Shown here one piece after another: positions 20,578 to 32,366 of a stretch of DNA of 64,000 nt. A program made the translations under genes and the position numbers. The stretch comes from Primula veris. Taxonomy: Eukaryota > Streptophyta > Magnoliopsida > Ericales > Primulaceae. Numbering within the stretch: position 1 is the first letter of the stretch; each line of letters starts with the position of its first letter. Location of the stretch: assembly GCA_963682055.1 (NCBI GenBank), contig OY821751.1, forward strand, positions 7,130,001-7,194,000, read 5' to 3'. The notes beneath the pieces are model-generated. The model had not been told where the DNA came from, made no database searches, and saw only the letters and a list, made by a program, of their open reading frames with translations.

Positions 20578-20695
20578 GGGTGCAACACAAGGACTTCCCA
20601 GGGGGTCACCCATCCTAGTACTACTCTCGCCCAAGCACACTTAACTGCGGAGTTCTGATGGGATCCGGTGCATTAGTGCTGGTATGATCGCACCC
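20578..20695 (-). rRNA. 5S rRNA: 5S rRNA
   Basis: Carries C107U. Lc spacer with ccagaag; promoter flank ttgtg. Confidence 0.97.
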
Positions 20696-20919
20696 GGAAG
20701 GTTGTGCATCTTCAATTCGTTTAAACCTCCCCGCCGTCCCGTTCGCTTCCCAAGAACCGACCGGTTTAGTTTCTCTCTTTACAAAAATTTATATTAATTA
20801 TTCAAAATAATTGGAAAGGATAACGTAATAAGATTAAATAACAAACGGCATGGAAAAAATATATAAATAAAAATATTACACAAAAAACCAGAAGTTGATG
20901 CGGAAAAAAAAACAAAAAA

Positions 20920-21037
20920 GGTTGCAACACGAGGACTTCCCAGGGGGTCACCCATACTAGTACTACTCTCGCCCAAGCACACTTAACTGCGGAGTTCTGA
21001 TGGGATCCGGTGCATTAGTGCTGGTATGATCGCACCC
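20920..21037 (-). rRNA. 5S rRNA: 5S rRNA
   Basis: Carries G82U (box C) and C116A, both repeated at 21926 and 24796. Lg spacer with ccagaag; promoter flank ttgcg. Confidence 0.96.
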
Positions 21038-21240
21038 GGAAGGTTGCGCATCTTCAATTCGTTTAAACCTCCCCGCCGTCCCGTTCGCTTCCCAAGAACC
21101 GACCGGTTTAGTTTCTGTCTTTAACAAAATTTATATTAATTATTCAAAATAATTGGAAAGGATAACGTAATAAGATTAAATAACAAACGGCATGGAAAAA
21201 ATATATAAATAAAAATATTACACAAAAAAAAAACAAAAAA

Positions 21241-21358
21241 GGGTGCAACACGAGGACTTCCCAGGGGGTCACCCATCCTAGTACTACTCTCGCCCAAGCA
21301 AACTTAACTGCGGAGTTCTGATGGGATCCGGTGCATTAGTGCTGGTATGATCGCACCC
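21241..21358 (-). rRNA. 5S rRNA: 5S rRNA
   Basis: Carries G58U (box A). S spacer; promoter flank ggaatgtggtg. Confidence 0.97.
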
Positions 21359-21583
21359 GGAATGTGGTGCATCTTCAATTCGTTTAAACCTCCCCGCCGT
21401 CCCGTTCGCTTCCCAAGAACCGACCGGTTTAGTTTCTCTCTTTACAAAAATTTATATTAATTATTCAAAATAATTGGAAAGGATAACGTAATAAGATTAA
21501 ATAACAAACGGCATGGAAAAAATATATAAATAAAAATATTACACAAAAAACCAGAAGTTGATGCCAAAAAAAAAAACAAAAGA

Positions 21584-21701
21584 GGGTGCAACACAAGGAC
21601 TTCCCAGGGGGTCACCCATCCTAGTACTACTCTCGCCCAAGCACACTTAACTGCGGAGTTCTGATGGGATCCGGTGCATTAGTGCTGGTATGATCGCACA
21701 C
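21584..21701 (-). rRNA. 5S rRNA: 5S rRNA
   Basis: Carries G2U, which breaks the G2-C117 pair, and C107U. Lc spacer with ccagaag; promoter flank ttgtg. The left edge of the 2.87-kb duplication is at its right end. Confidence 0.96.
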
Positions 21702-21925
21702 GGAAGGTTGTGCATCTTCAATTCGTTTAAACCTCCCCGCCGTCCCGTTCGCTTCCCAAGAACCGACCGGTTTAGTTTCTCTCTTTACAAAAATTTATAT
21801 TAATTATTCAAAATAATTGGAAAGGATAACGTAATAAGATTAAATAACAAACGGCATGGAAAAAATATATAAATAAAAATATTACACAAAAAACCAGAAG
21901 TTGATGCGAAAAAAAAAACAAAAAA

Positions 21926-22043
21926 GGTTGCAACACGAGGACTTCCCAGGGGGTCACCCATACTAGTACTACTCTCGCCCAAGCACACTTAACTGCGGAG
22001 TTCTGATGGGATCCGGTGCATTAGTGCTGGTATGATCGCACCC
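21926..22043 (-). rRNA. 5S rRNA: 5S rRNA
   Basis: Carries G82U and C116A; duplicated at 24796. Lg spacer, promoter flank ttgcg. Confidence 0.96.
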
Positions 22044-22246
22044 GGAAGGTTGCGCATCTTCAATTCGTTTAAACCTCCCCGCCGTCCCGTTCGCTTCCCA
22101 AGAACCGACCGGTTTAGTTTCTGTCTTTAACAAAATTTATATTAATTATTCAAAATAATTGGAAAGGATAACGTAATAAGATTAAATAACAAACGGCATG
22201 GAAAAAATATATAAATAAAAATATTACACAAAAAAAAAACAAAAAA

Positions 22247-22364
22247 GGGTGCAACACGAGGACTTCCCAGGGGGTCACCCATCCTAGTACTACTCTCGCC
22301 CAAGCAAACTTAACTGCGGAGTTCTGATGGGATCCGGTGCATTAGTGCTGGTATGATCGCACCC
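22247..22364 (-). rRNA. 5S rRNA: 5S rRNA
   Basis: Carries G58U; duplicated at 25117. S spacer, promoter flank ggaatgtggtg. Confidence 0.97.
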
Positions 22365-22588
22365 GGAATGTGGTGCATCTTCAATTCGTTTAAACCTCCC
22401 CGCCGTCCCGTTCGCTTCCCAAGAACCGACCGGTTTAGTTTCTCTCTTTACAAAAATTTATATTAATTATTCAAAATAATTGGAAAGGATAACGTAATAA
22501 GATTAAATAACAAACGGCATGGAAAAAATATATAAATAAAAATATTACACAAAAAACGAGAAGTTGATGCGAAAAAAAAAACAAAAAA

Positions 22589-22706
22589 GGGTGCAACACG
22601 AGGACTTCCCAGGGGGTCACCCATCCTAGTACTACTCTCGCCCAAGCACACTTAACTGCGGACTTCTGATGGGATCCGGTGCATTAGTGCTGGTATGATC
22701 GCACCC
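22589..22706 (-). rRNA. 5S rRNA: 5S rRNA
   Basis: Carries C44G; duplicated at 25459. Lg spacer; promoter flank ttgcg with gtaagg. Confidence 0.97.
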
Positions 22707-22929
22707 GTAAGGTTGCGCATTTTCAATTCGTTTAAACCTCCCCGCCGTCCCGTTCGCTTCCCAAGAACTGACCGGTTTAGTTTCTGTCTTTAACAAAATT
22801 TATATTAATTATTCAAAATAATTGGAAAGGATAACGTAATAAGATTAAATAACAAACGGCATGGAAAAAATATATAAATAAAAATATTACACAAAAAACG
22901 AGAAGTTGATGCGAAAAAAAAACAAAAAA

Positions 22930-23047
22930 GGGTGCAACACGAGGACTTACCAGGGGGTCACCCATCCTAGTACTACTCTCGCCCAAGCACACTTAACTGC
23001 GGAGTTCTGATGGGATCCGGTGCATTAGTGCTGGTATGATCGCACCC
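22930..23047 (-). rRNA. 5S rRNA: 5S rRNA, promoter interrupted by LTR copy 5
   Basis: Carries G99U, shared with 25800 and 28349, which also sit beside LTR copies. Lg spacer; promoter flank ttgtg up to -27, then the LTR. Confidence 0.96.
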
Positions 23048-23074
23048 GGAAGGTTGTGCATCTTCAATTCATTT

Positions 23075-24272
23075 TGTTGGCCCGTGTGGCTAAACCTTAG
23101 GGGGGGTGAATAAAGTTTTTAGCGTTTTTCGCCTAATTTAAAATTAATGGCAACTAACAACCCAACTATCGCAATTCTAAGCTTAAGCGTTTAATAAACG
23201 TTAATGAAATGCAAGAAATCTTAAACGCAAGCAATAAAATAAGCAATAATATAAGTTGCGCAAAGTAAAAGTTTAGGGAAAGAAATTGACACCGCAATTT
23301 ATAGAGATTCGGCAAAACGGCCTACGTCCTCTCCTCGGTACTACCGAGTATTTCACTAAAAAATCTTCTTGCGGATATTACAAATTCTAACGAGCTAATC
23401 GACCGATTAAGCTCCCCCTCACTTTATGAGTATCCCGAATGAAAAGACCTAGAGCTTTTAAACAACACTCGCTTACAAAGCCTCTACCCGATCACTCGCT
23501 CACAAATGAGTTTATAAATAACTCTTTACAAAATTTGTTACAACAATGTAACTACACTCACTATTTTATTGCTTCTAAATAAGCTAATTTGTGAGTCTTT
23601 GATGTTGTTTGAGCTTGAATCTCTTTCTCCTTAATTTCCCTTTTTTTCGAATATTTTCACCAAAATGGTGATATTTAGGGTTTTGATTGGGAGAGGTTGA
23701 AGGATGATAATTGGTTATCAATGGATGATGTTTTGAGAGAGATTGGGGTGGTTTTTATGGCCAACAAAATCTGTTTTTTGTAATATGACCGTTGGTAGTG
23801 GTTGAGGGCTTTTATCCATTGGTTTAAGCTGTTTCTCAGAATAAGCTGAAAAGCTGTTCTTGAAATCTGCAGAAAACGATCGGTCGTTTTCTGCATTTCG
23901 ATCGGTCGTTTTCAGAAAACGATCGGTCGTTTTCTGTAGTTGAACGATCGTTTTTATAACGATCTCTCTGGAAGAATTTGGACCAAAAACGATCGGTCGT
24001 TTTTGTCCAGACGATCGGTCGTTTCTTCAGTATTCCCGGTTTTCACGTTAAACTTGGAACGCCCGTAACTTCTTCGTTTTAGCTCCGATTTTGGTTCCGC
24101 TTGAACTGTTGGCTTCGTTTTCGAATGCTCTATCTTTCTGGCGTGCTGAAATTTACAAATTCTACCTTTGGAAAAGACAAGCATTATATCATCGAAATAG
24201 AGAAATCGTAAAATCATTAAAAACATAATCAAACTTATAATCAAAATCAATTATTGAACCCATGGTTCAACA
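23075..24272. mobile_element. Solo LTR-like element, copy 5 (1198 bp)
   Basis: CATTT at 23070-23074 and 24273-24277. G run of 7. Shares caaattctaac and ttttcacgtt with copies 6 and 7, and gattgggagagg with copy 6 only. I see no difference from copy 6. Confidence 0.85.
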
Positions 24273-24453
24273 CATTTAAACCTCCCCGCCGTCCCGTTCG
24301 CTTCCCAAGAACCGACCGGTTTAGTTTCTGTCTTTAACAAAATTTATATTAATTATTCAAAATAATTGGAAAGGATAACGTAATAAGATTAAATAACAAA
24401 CGGCATGGAAAAAATATATAAATAAAAATATTACACAAAAAAAAAACAAAAAA

Positions 24454-24571
24454 GGGTGCAACACGAGGACTTCCCAGGGGGTCACCCATCCTAGTACTAC
24501 TCTCGCCCAAGCACACTTAACTGCGGACTTCTGATGGGATCCGGTGCATTAGTGCTGGTATGATCGCACAC
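24454..24571 (-). rRNA. 5S rRNA: 5S rRNA, chimeric junction copy
   Basis: Carries C44G, as in 22589, and G2U, as in 21584; no other single gene has both. This mix marks it as the crossover unit at the join of the two 2.87-kb copies. S spacer, promoter flank ttgtg. Confidence 0.96.
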
Positions 24572-24795
24572 GGAAGGTTGTGCATCTTCAATTCGTTTAA
24601 ACCTCCCCGCCGTCCCGTTCGCTTCCCAAGAACCGACCGGTTTAGTTTCTCTCTTTACAAAAATTTATATTAATTATTCAAAATAATTGGAAAGGATAAC
24701 GTAATAAGATTAAATAACAAACGGCATGGAAAAAATATATAAATAAAAATATTACACAAAAAACCAGAAGTTGATGCGAAAAAAAAAACAAAAAA

Positions 24796-24913
24796 GGTTG
24801 CAACACGAGGACTTCCCAGGGGGTCACCCATACTAGTACTACTCTCGCCCAAGCACACTTAACTGCGGAGTTCTGATGGGATCCGGTGCATTAGTGCTGG
24901 TATGATCGCACCC
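24796..24913 (-). rRNA. 5S rRNA: 5S rRNA
   Basis: Carries G82U and C116A; duplicate of 21926. Lg spacer, promoter flank ttgcg. Confidence 0.96.
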
Positions 24914-25116
24914 GGAAGGTTGCGCATCTTCAATTCGTTTAAACCTCCCCGCCGTCCCGTTCGCTTCCCAAGAACCGACCGGTTTAGTTTCTGTCTTTAA
25001 CAAAATTTATATTAATTATTCAAAATAATTGGAAAGGATAACGTAATAAGATTAAATAACAAACGGCATGGAAAAAATATATAAATAAAAATATTACACA
25101 AAAAAAAAACAAAAAA

Positions 25117-25234
25117 GGGTGCAACACGAGGACTTCCCAGGGGGTCACCCATCCTAGTACTACTCTCGCCCAAGCAAACTTAACTGCGGAGTTCTGATGG
25201 GATCCGGTGCATTAGTGCTGGTATGATCGCACCC
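25117..25234 (-). rRNA. 5S rRNA: 5S rRNA
   Basis: Carries G58U; duplicate of 22247. S spacer, promoter flank ggaatgtggtg. Confidence 0.97.
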
Positions 25235-25458
25235 GGAATGTGGTGCATCTTCAATTCGTTTAAACCTCCCCGCCGTCCCGTTCGCTTCCTAAGAACCGAC
25301 CGGTTTAGTTTCTCTCTTTACAAAAATTTATATTAATTATTCAAAATAATTGGAAAGGATAACGTAATAAGATTAAATAACAAACGGCATGGAAAAAATA
25401 TATAAATAAAAATATTACACAAAAAACGAGAAGTTGATGCGAAAAAAAAAACAAAAAA

Positions 25459-25576
25459 GGGTGCAACACGAGGACTTCCCAGGGGGTCACCCATCCTAGT
25501 ACTACTCTCGCCCAAGCACACTTAACTGCGGACTTCTGATGGGATCCGGTGCATTAGTGCTGGTATGATCGCACCC
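25459..25576 (-). rRNA. 5S rRNA: 5S rRNA
   Basis: Carries C44G; duplicate of 22589. Lg spacer, promoter flank ttgcg with gtaagg. Confidence 0.97.
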
Positions 25577-25799
25577 GTAAGGTTGCGCATCTTCAATTCG
25601 TTTAAACCTCCCCGCCGTCCCGTTCGCTTCCCAAGAACTGACCGGTTTAGTTTCTGTCTTTAACAAAATTTATATTAATTATTCAAAATAATTGGAAAGG
25701 ATAACGTAATAAGATTAAATAACAAACGGCATGGAAAAAATATATAAATAAAAATATTACACAAAAAACGAGAAGTTGATGCGAAAAAAAAACAAAAAA

Positions 25800-25917
25800 G
25801 GGTGCAACACGAGGACTTACCAGGGGGTCACCCATCCTAGTACTACTCTCGCCCAAGCACACTTAACTGCGGAGTTCTGATGGGATCCGGTGCATTAGTG
25901 CTGGTATGATCGCACCC
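25800..25917 (-). rRNA. 5S rRNA: 5S rRNA, promoter interrupted by LTR copy 6
   Basis: Carries G99U; duplicate of 22930, including the LTR junction. Lg spacer, promoter flank ttgtg. Confidence 0.96.
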
Positions 25918-25944
25918 GGAAGGTTGTGCATCTTCAATTCATTT

Positions 25945-27142
25945 TGTTGGCCCGTGTGGCTAAACCTTAGGGGGGGTGAATAAAGTTTTTAGCGTTTTTC
26001 GCCTAATTTAAAATTAATGGCAACTAACAACCCAACTATCGCAATTCTAAGCTTAAGCGTTTAATAAACGTTAATGAAATGCAAGAAATCTTAAACGCAA
26101 GCAATAAAATAAGCAATAATATAAGTTGCGCAAAGTAAAAGTTTAGGGAAAGAAATTGACACCGCAATTTATAGAGATTCGGCAAAACGGCCTACGTCCT
26201 CTCCTCGGTACTACCGAGTATTTCACTAAAAAATCTTCTTGCGGATATTACAAATTCTAACGAGCTAATCGACCGATTAAGCTCCCCCTCACTTTATGAG
26301 TATCCCGAATGAAAAGACCTAGAGCTTTTAAACAACACTCGCTTACAAAGCCTCTACCCGATCACTCGCTCACAAATGAGTTTATAAATAACTCTTTACA
26401 AAATTTGTTACAACAATGTAACTACACTCACTATTTTATTGCTTCTAAATAAGCTAATTTGTGAGTCTTTGATGTTGTTTGAGCTTGAATCTCTTTCTCC
26501 TTAATTTCCCTTTTTTTCGAATATTTTCACCAAAATGGTGATATTTAGGGTTTTGATTGGGAGAGGTTGAAGGATGATAATTGGTTATCAATGGATGATG
26601 TTTTGAGAGAGATTGGGGTGGTTTTTATGGCCAACAAAATCTGTTTTTTGTAATATGACCGTTGGTAGTGGTTGAGGGCTTTTATCCATTGGTTTAAGCT
26701 GTTTCTCAGAATAAGCTGAAAAGCTGTTCTTGAAATCTGCAGAAAACGATCGGTCGTTTTCTGCATTTCGATCGGTCGTTTTCAGAAAACGATCGGTCGT
26801 TTTCTGTAGTTGAACGATCGTTTTTATAACGATCTCTCTGGAAGAATTTGGACCAAAAACGATCGGTCGTTTTTGTCCAGACGATCGGTCGTTTCTTCAG
26901 TATTCCCGGTTTTCACGTTAAACTTGGAACGCCCGTAACTTCTTCGTTTTAGCTCCGATTTTGGTTCCGCTTGAACTGTTGGCTTCGTTTTCGAATGCTC
27001 TATCTTTCTGGCGTGCTGAAATTTACAAATTCTACCTTTGGAAAAGACAAGCATTATATCATCGAAATAGAGAAATCGTAAAATCATTAAAAACATAATC
27101 AAACTTATAATCAAAATCAATTATTGAACCCATGGTTCAACA
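25945..27142. mobile_element. Solo LTR-like element, copy 6 (1198 bp)
   Basis: CATTT at 25940-25944 and 27143-27147. Apparently identical to copy 5, 2870 bp away, as expected for the most recent duplication in the window. Confidence 0.85.
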
Positions 27143-27323
27143 CATTTAAACCTCCCCGCCGTCCCGTTCGCTTCCCAAGAACCGACCGGTTTAGTTTCTG
27201 TCTTTAACAAAATTTATATTAATTATTCAAAATAATTGGAAAGGATAACGTAATAAGATTAAATAACAAACGGCATGGAAAAAATATATAAATAAAAATA
27301 TTACACAAAAAAAAAACAAAAAA

Positions 27324-27441
27324 GGGTGCAACACGAGGACTTCCCAGGGGGTCACCCATCCTAGTACTACTCTCGCCCAAGCAAACTTAACTGCGGAGTT
27401 CTGATGGGATCCGGTGCATTAGTGCTGGTATGATCGCACCC
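27324..27441 (-). rRNA. 5S rRNA: 5S rRNA
   Basis: Carries G58U. S spacer, promoter flank ggaatgtggtg. Its position after the LTR and its flank match the unit at 18225. Confidence 0.97.
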
Positions 27442-27665
27442 GGAATGTGGTGCATCTTCAATTCGTTTAAACCTCCCCGCCGTCCCGTTCGCTTCCCAAG
27501 AACCGACCGGTTTAGTTTCTCTCTTTACAAAAATTTATATTAATTATTCAAAATAATTGGAAAGGATAACGTAATAAGATTAAATAACAAACGGCATGGA
27601 AAAAATATATAAATAAAAATATTACACAAAAAACGAGAAGTTGATGCCAAAAAAAAAACAAAAGA

Positions 27666-27783
27666 GGGTGCAACACGAGGACTTCCCAGGGGGTCACCCA
27701 TCCTAGTACTACTCTCGCCCAAGCACACTTAACTGCGGAGTTCTGATGGGATCCGGTGCATTAGTGCTGCTATGATCACACCC
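27666..27783 (-). rRNA. 5S rRNA: 5S rRNA
   Basis: Carries C6U, shared with 18567, and C14G. Lc spacer; promoter flank ttgtg with gcaagg. Confidence 0.96.
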
Positions 27784-28007
27784 GCAAGGTTGTGCATCTT
27801 CAATTCGTTTAAACCTCCCCGCCGTCCCGTTCGCTTCCCAAGAACCGACCGGTTTAGTTTCTCTCTTTACAAAAATTTATACTAATTATTCAAAATAATT
27901 GGAAAGGATAACGTAATAAGATTAAATAACAAACGGCATGGAAAAAATATATAAATAAAAATATTACATAAAAAACGAGAAGTTGATGCGAAAAAAAAAA
28001 CAAAAAA

Positions 28008-28125
28008 GGATGCAACACGAGGACTTCCCAGGGGGTCACCCATCCTAGTACTACTCTCGCCCAAGCAAACTTAACTGCGGAGTTCTGATGGGATCCGGTG
28101 CATTAGTGCTGGTATGATCGCACCC
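28008..28125 (-). rRNA. 5S rRNA: 5S rRNA
   Basis: Carries G58U and C116U. Lg spacer; promoter flank ttgcg with gtaagg. Combines features of the 18909 and 22589 unit types. Confidence 0.96.
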
Positions 28126-28348
28126 GTAAGGTTGCGCATCTTCAATTCGTTTAAACCTCCCCGCCGTCCCGTTCGCTTCCCAAGAACCGACCGGTTTAGT
28201 TTCTGTCTTTAACAAAATTTATATTAATTATTCAAAATAATTGGAAAGGATAACGTAATAAGATTAAATAACAAACGGCATGGAAAAAATATATAAATAA
28301 AAATATTACACAAAAAACGAGAAGTTGATGCGAAAAAAAAACAAAAAA

Positions 28349-28466
28349 GGGTGCAACACGAGGACTTACCAGGGGGTCACCCATCCTAGTACTACTCTCG
28401 CCCAAGCACACTTAACTGCGGAGTTCTGATGGGATCCGGTGCATTAGTGCTGGTATGATCGCACCC
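28349..28466 (-). rRNA. 5S rRNA: 5S rRNA, promoter interrupted by LTR copy 7
   Basis: Carries G99U. Lg spacer; promoter flank ttgcg up to -27, then LTR copy 7. Confidence 0.96.
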
Positions 28467-28493
28467 GGAAGGTTGCGCATCTTCAATTCATTT

Positions 28494-29692
28494 TGTTGGC
28501 CCGTGTGGCTAAACCTTAGGGGGGGGTGAATAAAGTTTTTAGCGTTTTTCGCCTAATTTAAAATTAATGGCAACTAACAACCCAACTATCGCAATTCTAA
28601 GCTTAAGCATTTAATAAACGTTAATGAAATGCAAGAAATCTTAAACGCAAGCAATAAAATAAGCAATAATATAAGTTGCGCAAAGTAAAAGTTTAGGGAA
28701 AGAAATTGACACCGCAATTTATAGAGATTCGGCAAAACGGCCTACGTCCTCTCCTCGGTACTACCGAGTATTTCACTAAAAAATCTTCTTGCGGATATTA
28801 CAAATTCTAACGAGCTAATCGACCGATTAAGCTCCCCCTCACTTTATGAGTATCCCGAATGAAAAGACCTAGAGCTTTTAAACAACACTCGCTTACAAAG
28901 CCTCTACCCGATCACGCGCTCACAAATGAGTTTATAAATAACTCTTTACAAAATTTGTTACAACAATGTAACTACACTCACTATTTTATTGCTTCTAAAT
29001 AAGCTAATTTGTGAGTCTTTGATGTTGTTTGAGCTTGAATCTCTTTCTCCTTAATTTCCCTCTTTTTCGAATATTTTCACCAAAATGGTGATATTTAGGG
29101 TTTTGATTGAGAGAGGTTGAAGGATGATAATTGGTTATCAATGGATGATGTTTTGAGAGAGATTGGGGTGGTTTTTATGGCCAACAAAGTCTGTTTTTTG
29201 TAATATGACCATTGGTAGTGGTTGAGGGCTTTTATCCATTCGTTTAAGCTGTTTCTCAGAATAAGCTGAAAAGCTGTTCTTGAAATCTGCAGAAAACGAT
29301 CGGTCGTTTTCTGCATTTCGATCGGTCGTTTTCAGAAAACGATCGGTCATTTTCTGTAGTTGAACGATCGTTTTTATAACGATCTCTCTGGAAGAATTTG
29401 GACCAAAAACGATCGGTCGTTTTTGTCCAGACGATCGGTCGTTTCTTCAGTATTCCCGGTTTTCACGTTAAACTTGGAACGCCCGTAACTTCTTCGTTTT
29501 AGCTCCGATTTTGGTTCCGCTTGAACTGTTGGCTTCGTTTTCGAATGCTCTATCTTTCTGGCGTGCTGAAATTTACAAATTCTACTTTTGGAAAAGACAA
29601 GCATTATATCATCGAAATAGAGAAATCGTAAAATCATTAAAAACATAATCAAACTTATAATCAAAATCAATTATTGAACCCATGGTTCAACA
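28494..29692. mobile_element. Solo LTR-like element, copy 7 (1199 bp)
   Basis: CATTT at 28489-28493 and 29693-29697. G run of 8. Groups with copies 5 and 6; private changes are gaccattggt, ccattcgttt and one repeat arm mutated to ggtcattttc. Confidence 0.85.
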
Positions 29693-29873
29693 CATTTAAA
29701 CCTCCCCGCCGTCCCGTTCGCTTCCCAAGAACCGACCGGTTTAGTTTCTGTCTTTAACAAAATTTATATTAATTATTCAAAATAATTGGAAAGGATAACG
29801 TAATAAGATTAAATAACAAACGGCATGGAAAAAATATATAAATAAAAATATTACACAAAAAAAAAACAAAAAA

Positions 29874-29991
29874 GGGTGCAACACGAGGACTTCCCAGGGG
29901 GTCACCCATCCTAGTACTACTCTCGCCCAAGCACACTTAACTGCGAAGTTCTGATGGGATCCGGTGCATTAGTGCTGGTATGATCGCACCC
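29874..29991 (-). rRNA. 5S rRNA: 5S rRNA
   Basis: Carries C46U. S spacer, promoter flank tggtg. Confidence 0.97.
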
Positions 29992-30216
29992 GGAAGGTGG
30001 TGCATCTTCAATTCGTTTAAACCTCCCCGCCGTCCCGTTCGCTTCCCAAGAACCGACCGGTTTAGTTTCTCTCTTTACAAAAATTTATATTAATTATTCA
30101 AAATAATTGGAAAGGATAACGTAATAAGATTAAATAACAAACGGCATGGAAAAAATATATAAATAAAAATATTACACAAAAAACCAGAAGTTGATGCCAA
30201 AAAAAAAAACAAAAGA

Positions 30217-30334
30217 GGGTGCAACACGAGGACTTCCCAGGGGGTCACCCATCCTAGTACTACTCTCGCCCAAGCACACTTAACTGCGGAGTTCTGATGG
30301 GATCCGGTGCATTAGTGCTGGTATGATCGCACCC
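30217..30334 (-). rRNA. 5S rRNA: 5S rRNA, consensus copy
   Basis: Identical to consensus. Lc spacer with ccagaag; promoter flank ttgtg. Confidence 0.97.
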
Positions 30335-30560
30335 GGAAGGTTGTGCATCTTCAATTCGTTTAAACCTCCCCGCCGTCCCGTTCGCTTCCCAAGAACCGAC
30401 CGGTTTAGTTTCTGTCTTTAACAAAAATTTATATTAATTATTCAAAATAATTGGAAAGGATAACGTAATAAGATTAAATAACAAACGGCATGGAAAAAAT
30501 ATATAAATAAAAATATTACACAAAAAACCAGAAGTTGATGCCAAAAAAAAAAACAAAAGA

Positions 30561-30678
30561 GGGTGCAACACGCGGACTTCCCAGGGGGTCACCCATCCTA
30601 GTACTACTCTCGCCCAAGCACACTTAACTGCGGAGTTCTGATGGGATCCGGTGCATTAGTGCTGGTATGATCGCACCC
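30561..30678 (-). rRNA. 5S rRNA: 5S rRNA
   Basis: Carries U106G. Lc spacer with ccagaag, but promoter flank ttgcg, breaking the usual Lc/ttgtg pairing and suggesting a recombinant unit. Confidence 0.97.
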
Positions 30679-30881
30679 GGAAGGTTGCGCATCTTCAATT
30701 CGTTTAAACCTCCCCGCCGTCCCGTTCGCTTCCCAAGAACCGACCGGTTTAGTTTCTGTCTTTAACAAAATTTATATTAATTATTCAAAATAATTGGAAA
30801 GGATAACGTAATAAGATTAAATAACAAACGGCATTGAAAAAATATATAAATAAAAATATTACACAAAATAAAAATAAAAAA

Positions 30882-30999
30882 GGGAGCAACACGAGGACTT
30901 CCCAGGGGATCACCCATCCTAGTACTACTCTCGCCCAAGCACACTTAACTGCGGAGTTCTGATGGGATCCGGTGTATTAGTGCTAGTATGATCGCACCC
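30882..30999 (-). rRNA. 5S rRNA: 5S rRNA, four substitutions
   Basis: Carries C15U, G25A, C91U and A115U, all private. S spacer with T-interrupted A runs, weakening the usual terminator pattern. Promoter flank tggtg. A candidate decaying copy. Confidence 0.95.
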
Positions 31000-31223
31000 G
31001 GAAGGTGGTGCATCTTCAATTCGTTTAAACCTCCCCGCCGTCCCGTTCGCTTCCCAAGAACCGACCGGTTTAATTTCTCTCTTTACAAAAATTTATATTA
31101 ATTATTCAAAATAATTGGAAAGGATAACGTAATAAGATTAAATAACAAACGGCATGGAAAAAATATATAAATAAAAATATTACACAAAAAACGAGAAGTT
31201 AATGCCAAAAAAAAAACAAAAGA

Positions 31224-31341
31224 GGGTGCAACACGAGGACTTCACAGGGGGTCACCCATCCTAGTACTACTCTCGCCCAAGCACACTTAACAGCGGAGTT
31301 CTGATGGGATCCGGTGCATTAGTGCTGGTATGATCGCACCC
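31224..31341 (-). rRNA. 5S rRNA: 5S rRNA
   Basis: Carries A50U (edge of box A) and G98U. Lc spacer; promoter flank ttgtg followed by cctcttc. Confidence 0.96.
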
Positions 31342-31565
31342 GGAAGGTTGTGCCTCTTCAATTCGTTTAAACCTCCCCGCCGTCCCGTTCGCTTCCCAAG
31401 AACCGACCGGTTTAGTTTCTCTCTTTACAAAAATTTATATTAATTATTCAAAATAATTGGAAAGGATAACGTAATAAGATTAAATAACAAACGGCATGGA
31501 AAAAATATATAAATAAAAATATTACACAAAAAACCAGAAGTTGATGCCAAAAAAAAAACAAAAGA

Positions 31566-31683
31566 GAGTGCAACACGAGGACTTCCCAGGGGGTCACACA
31601 TCCTAGTACTACTCTCGCCCAAGAACACTTAACTGCGGAGTTCTGATGGGATCCGGTGCATTAGTGCTGGTATGATCGCAACC
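31566..31683 (-). rRNA. 5S rRNA: 5S rRNA, four substitutions
   Basis: Carries G3U, G60U (box A), G86U (box C) and C117U. Two changes hit helix I and two hit internal promoter boxes, making this one of the least likely copies to be functional. Lc spacer, promoter flank ttgtg. Confidence 0.95.
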
Positions 31684-31907
31684 GGAAGGTTGTGCATCTT
31701 CAATTCGTTTAAACCTCCCCGCCGTCCCGATCGCTTCCCAAGAACCGACCGGTTTAGTTTCTCTCTTTACAAAAATTTATATTAATTATTCAAAATAATT
31801 GGAAAGGATAACGTAATAAGATTAAATAACAAACGGCATGGAAAAAATATATAAATAAAAATATTACACAAAAAACGAGAAGTTGATGCCAAAAAAAAAA
31901 AAAAAGA

Positions 31908-32025
31908 GGGTGCAACACAAGGACTTCCCAGGGGGTCACCCATCCTAGTACTACTCTCGCCCAAGCACACTTAACTGCGGAGTTCTGATGGGATCCTGTG
32001 CATTAGTGCTGGTATGATCGCACCC
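31908..32025 (-). rRNA. 5S rRNA: 5S rRNA
   Basis: Carries C29A and C107U. Lc spacer with an unbroken A run; rare promoter flank ttatg. Confidence 0.96.
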
Positions 32026-32248
32026 GGAAGGTTATGCATCTTCAATTCGTTTAAACCTCCCCGCCGTCCCGTTCGCTTCCCAAGAACCGACCGGTTTAGT
32101 TTCTCTCTTTAACAAAATTTATATTAATTATTCAAAATAATTGGAAAGGATAACGTAATAAGATTAAATAACAAACGGCATGGAAAAAATATATAAATAA
32201 AAATATAACACAAAAAACGAGAAGTTGATGCGAAAAAAAAACAAAAAA

Positions 32249-32366
32249 GGGTGCAACAGGAGGACTTCCCAGGGTGTCACCCATCCTAGTACTACTCTCG
32301 CCCAAGCACACTTAACTGCGGAGTTCTGATGGGATCCGGTGCATTAGTGCTGGTATGATCGCACCC
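32249..32366 (-). rRNA. 5S rRNA: 5S rRNA
   Basis: Carries C92A and G108C. Lg spacer, promoter flank ttgtg. Confidence 0.96.

Larger units (their letters stand above)
18685..22706 (-). repeat. Three-unit higher-order repeat, four rounds (about 1005 bp)
   Basis: 18685-19690, 19691-20695, 20696-21701 and 21702-22706. Each round is an Lg/ttgcg, S/tggtg, Lc/ttgtg triplet, except the last, which ends in an Lg/ttgcg unit. Confidence 0.85.
21702..27441 (-). repeat. Tandem duplication of five units + LTR (2 x 2870 bp)
   Basis: 21702-24571 and 24572-27441. Four consecutive genes and the LTR match copy for copy. The join is the chimeric gene at 24454. Confidence 0.9.
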
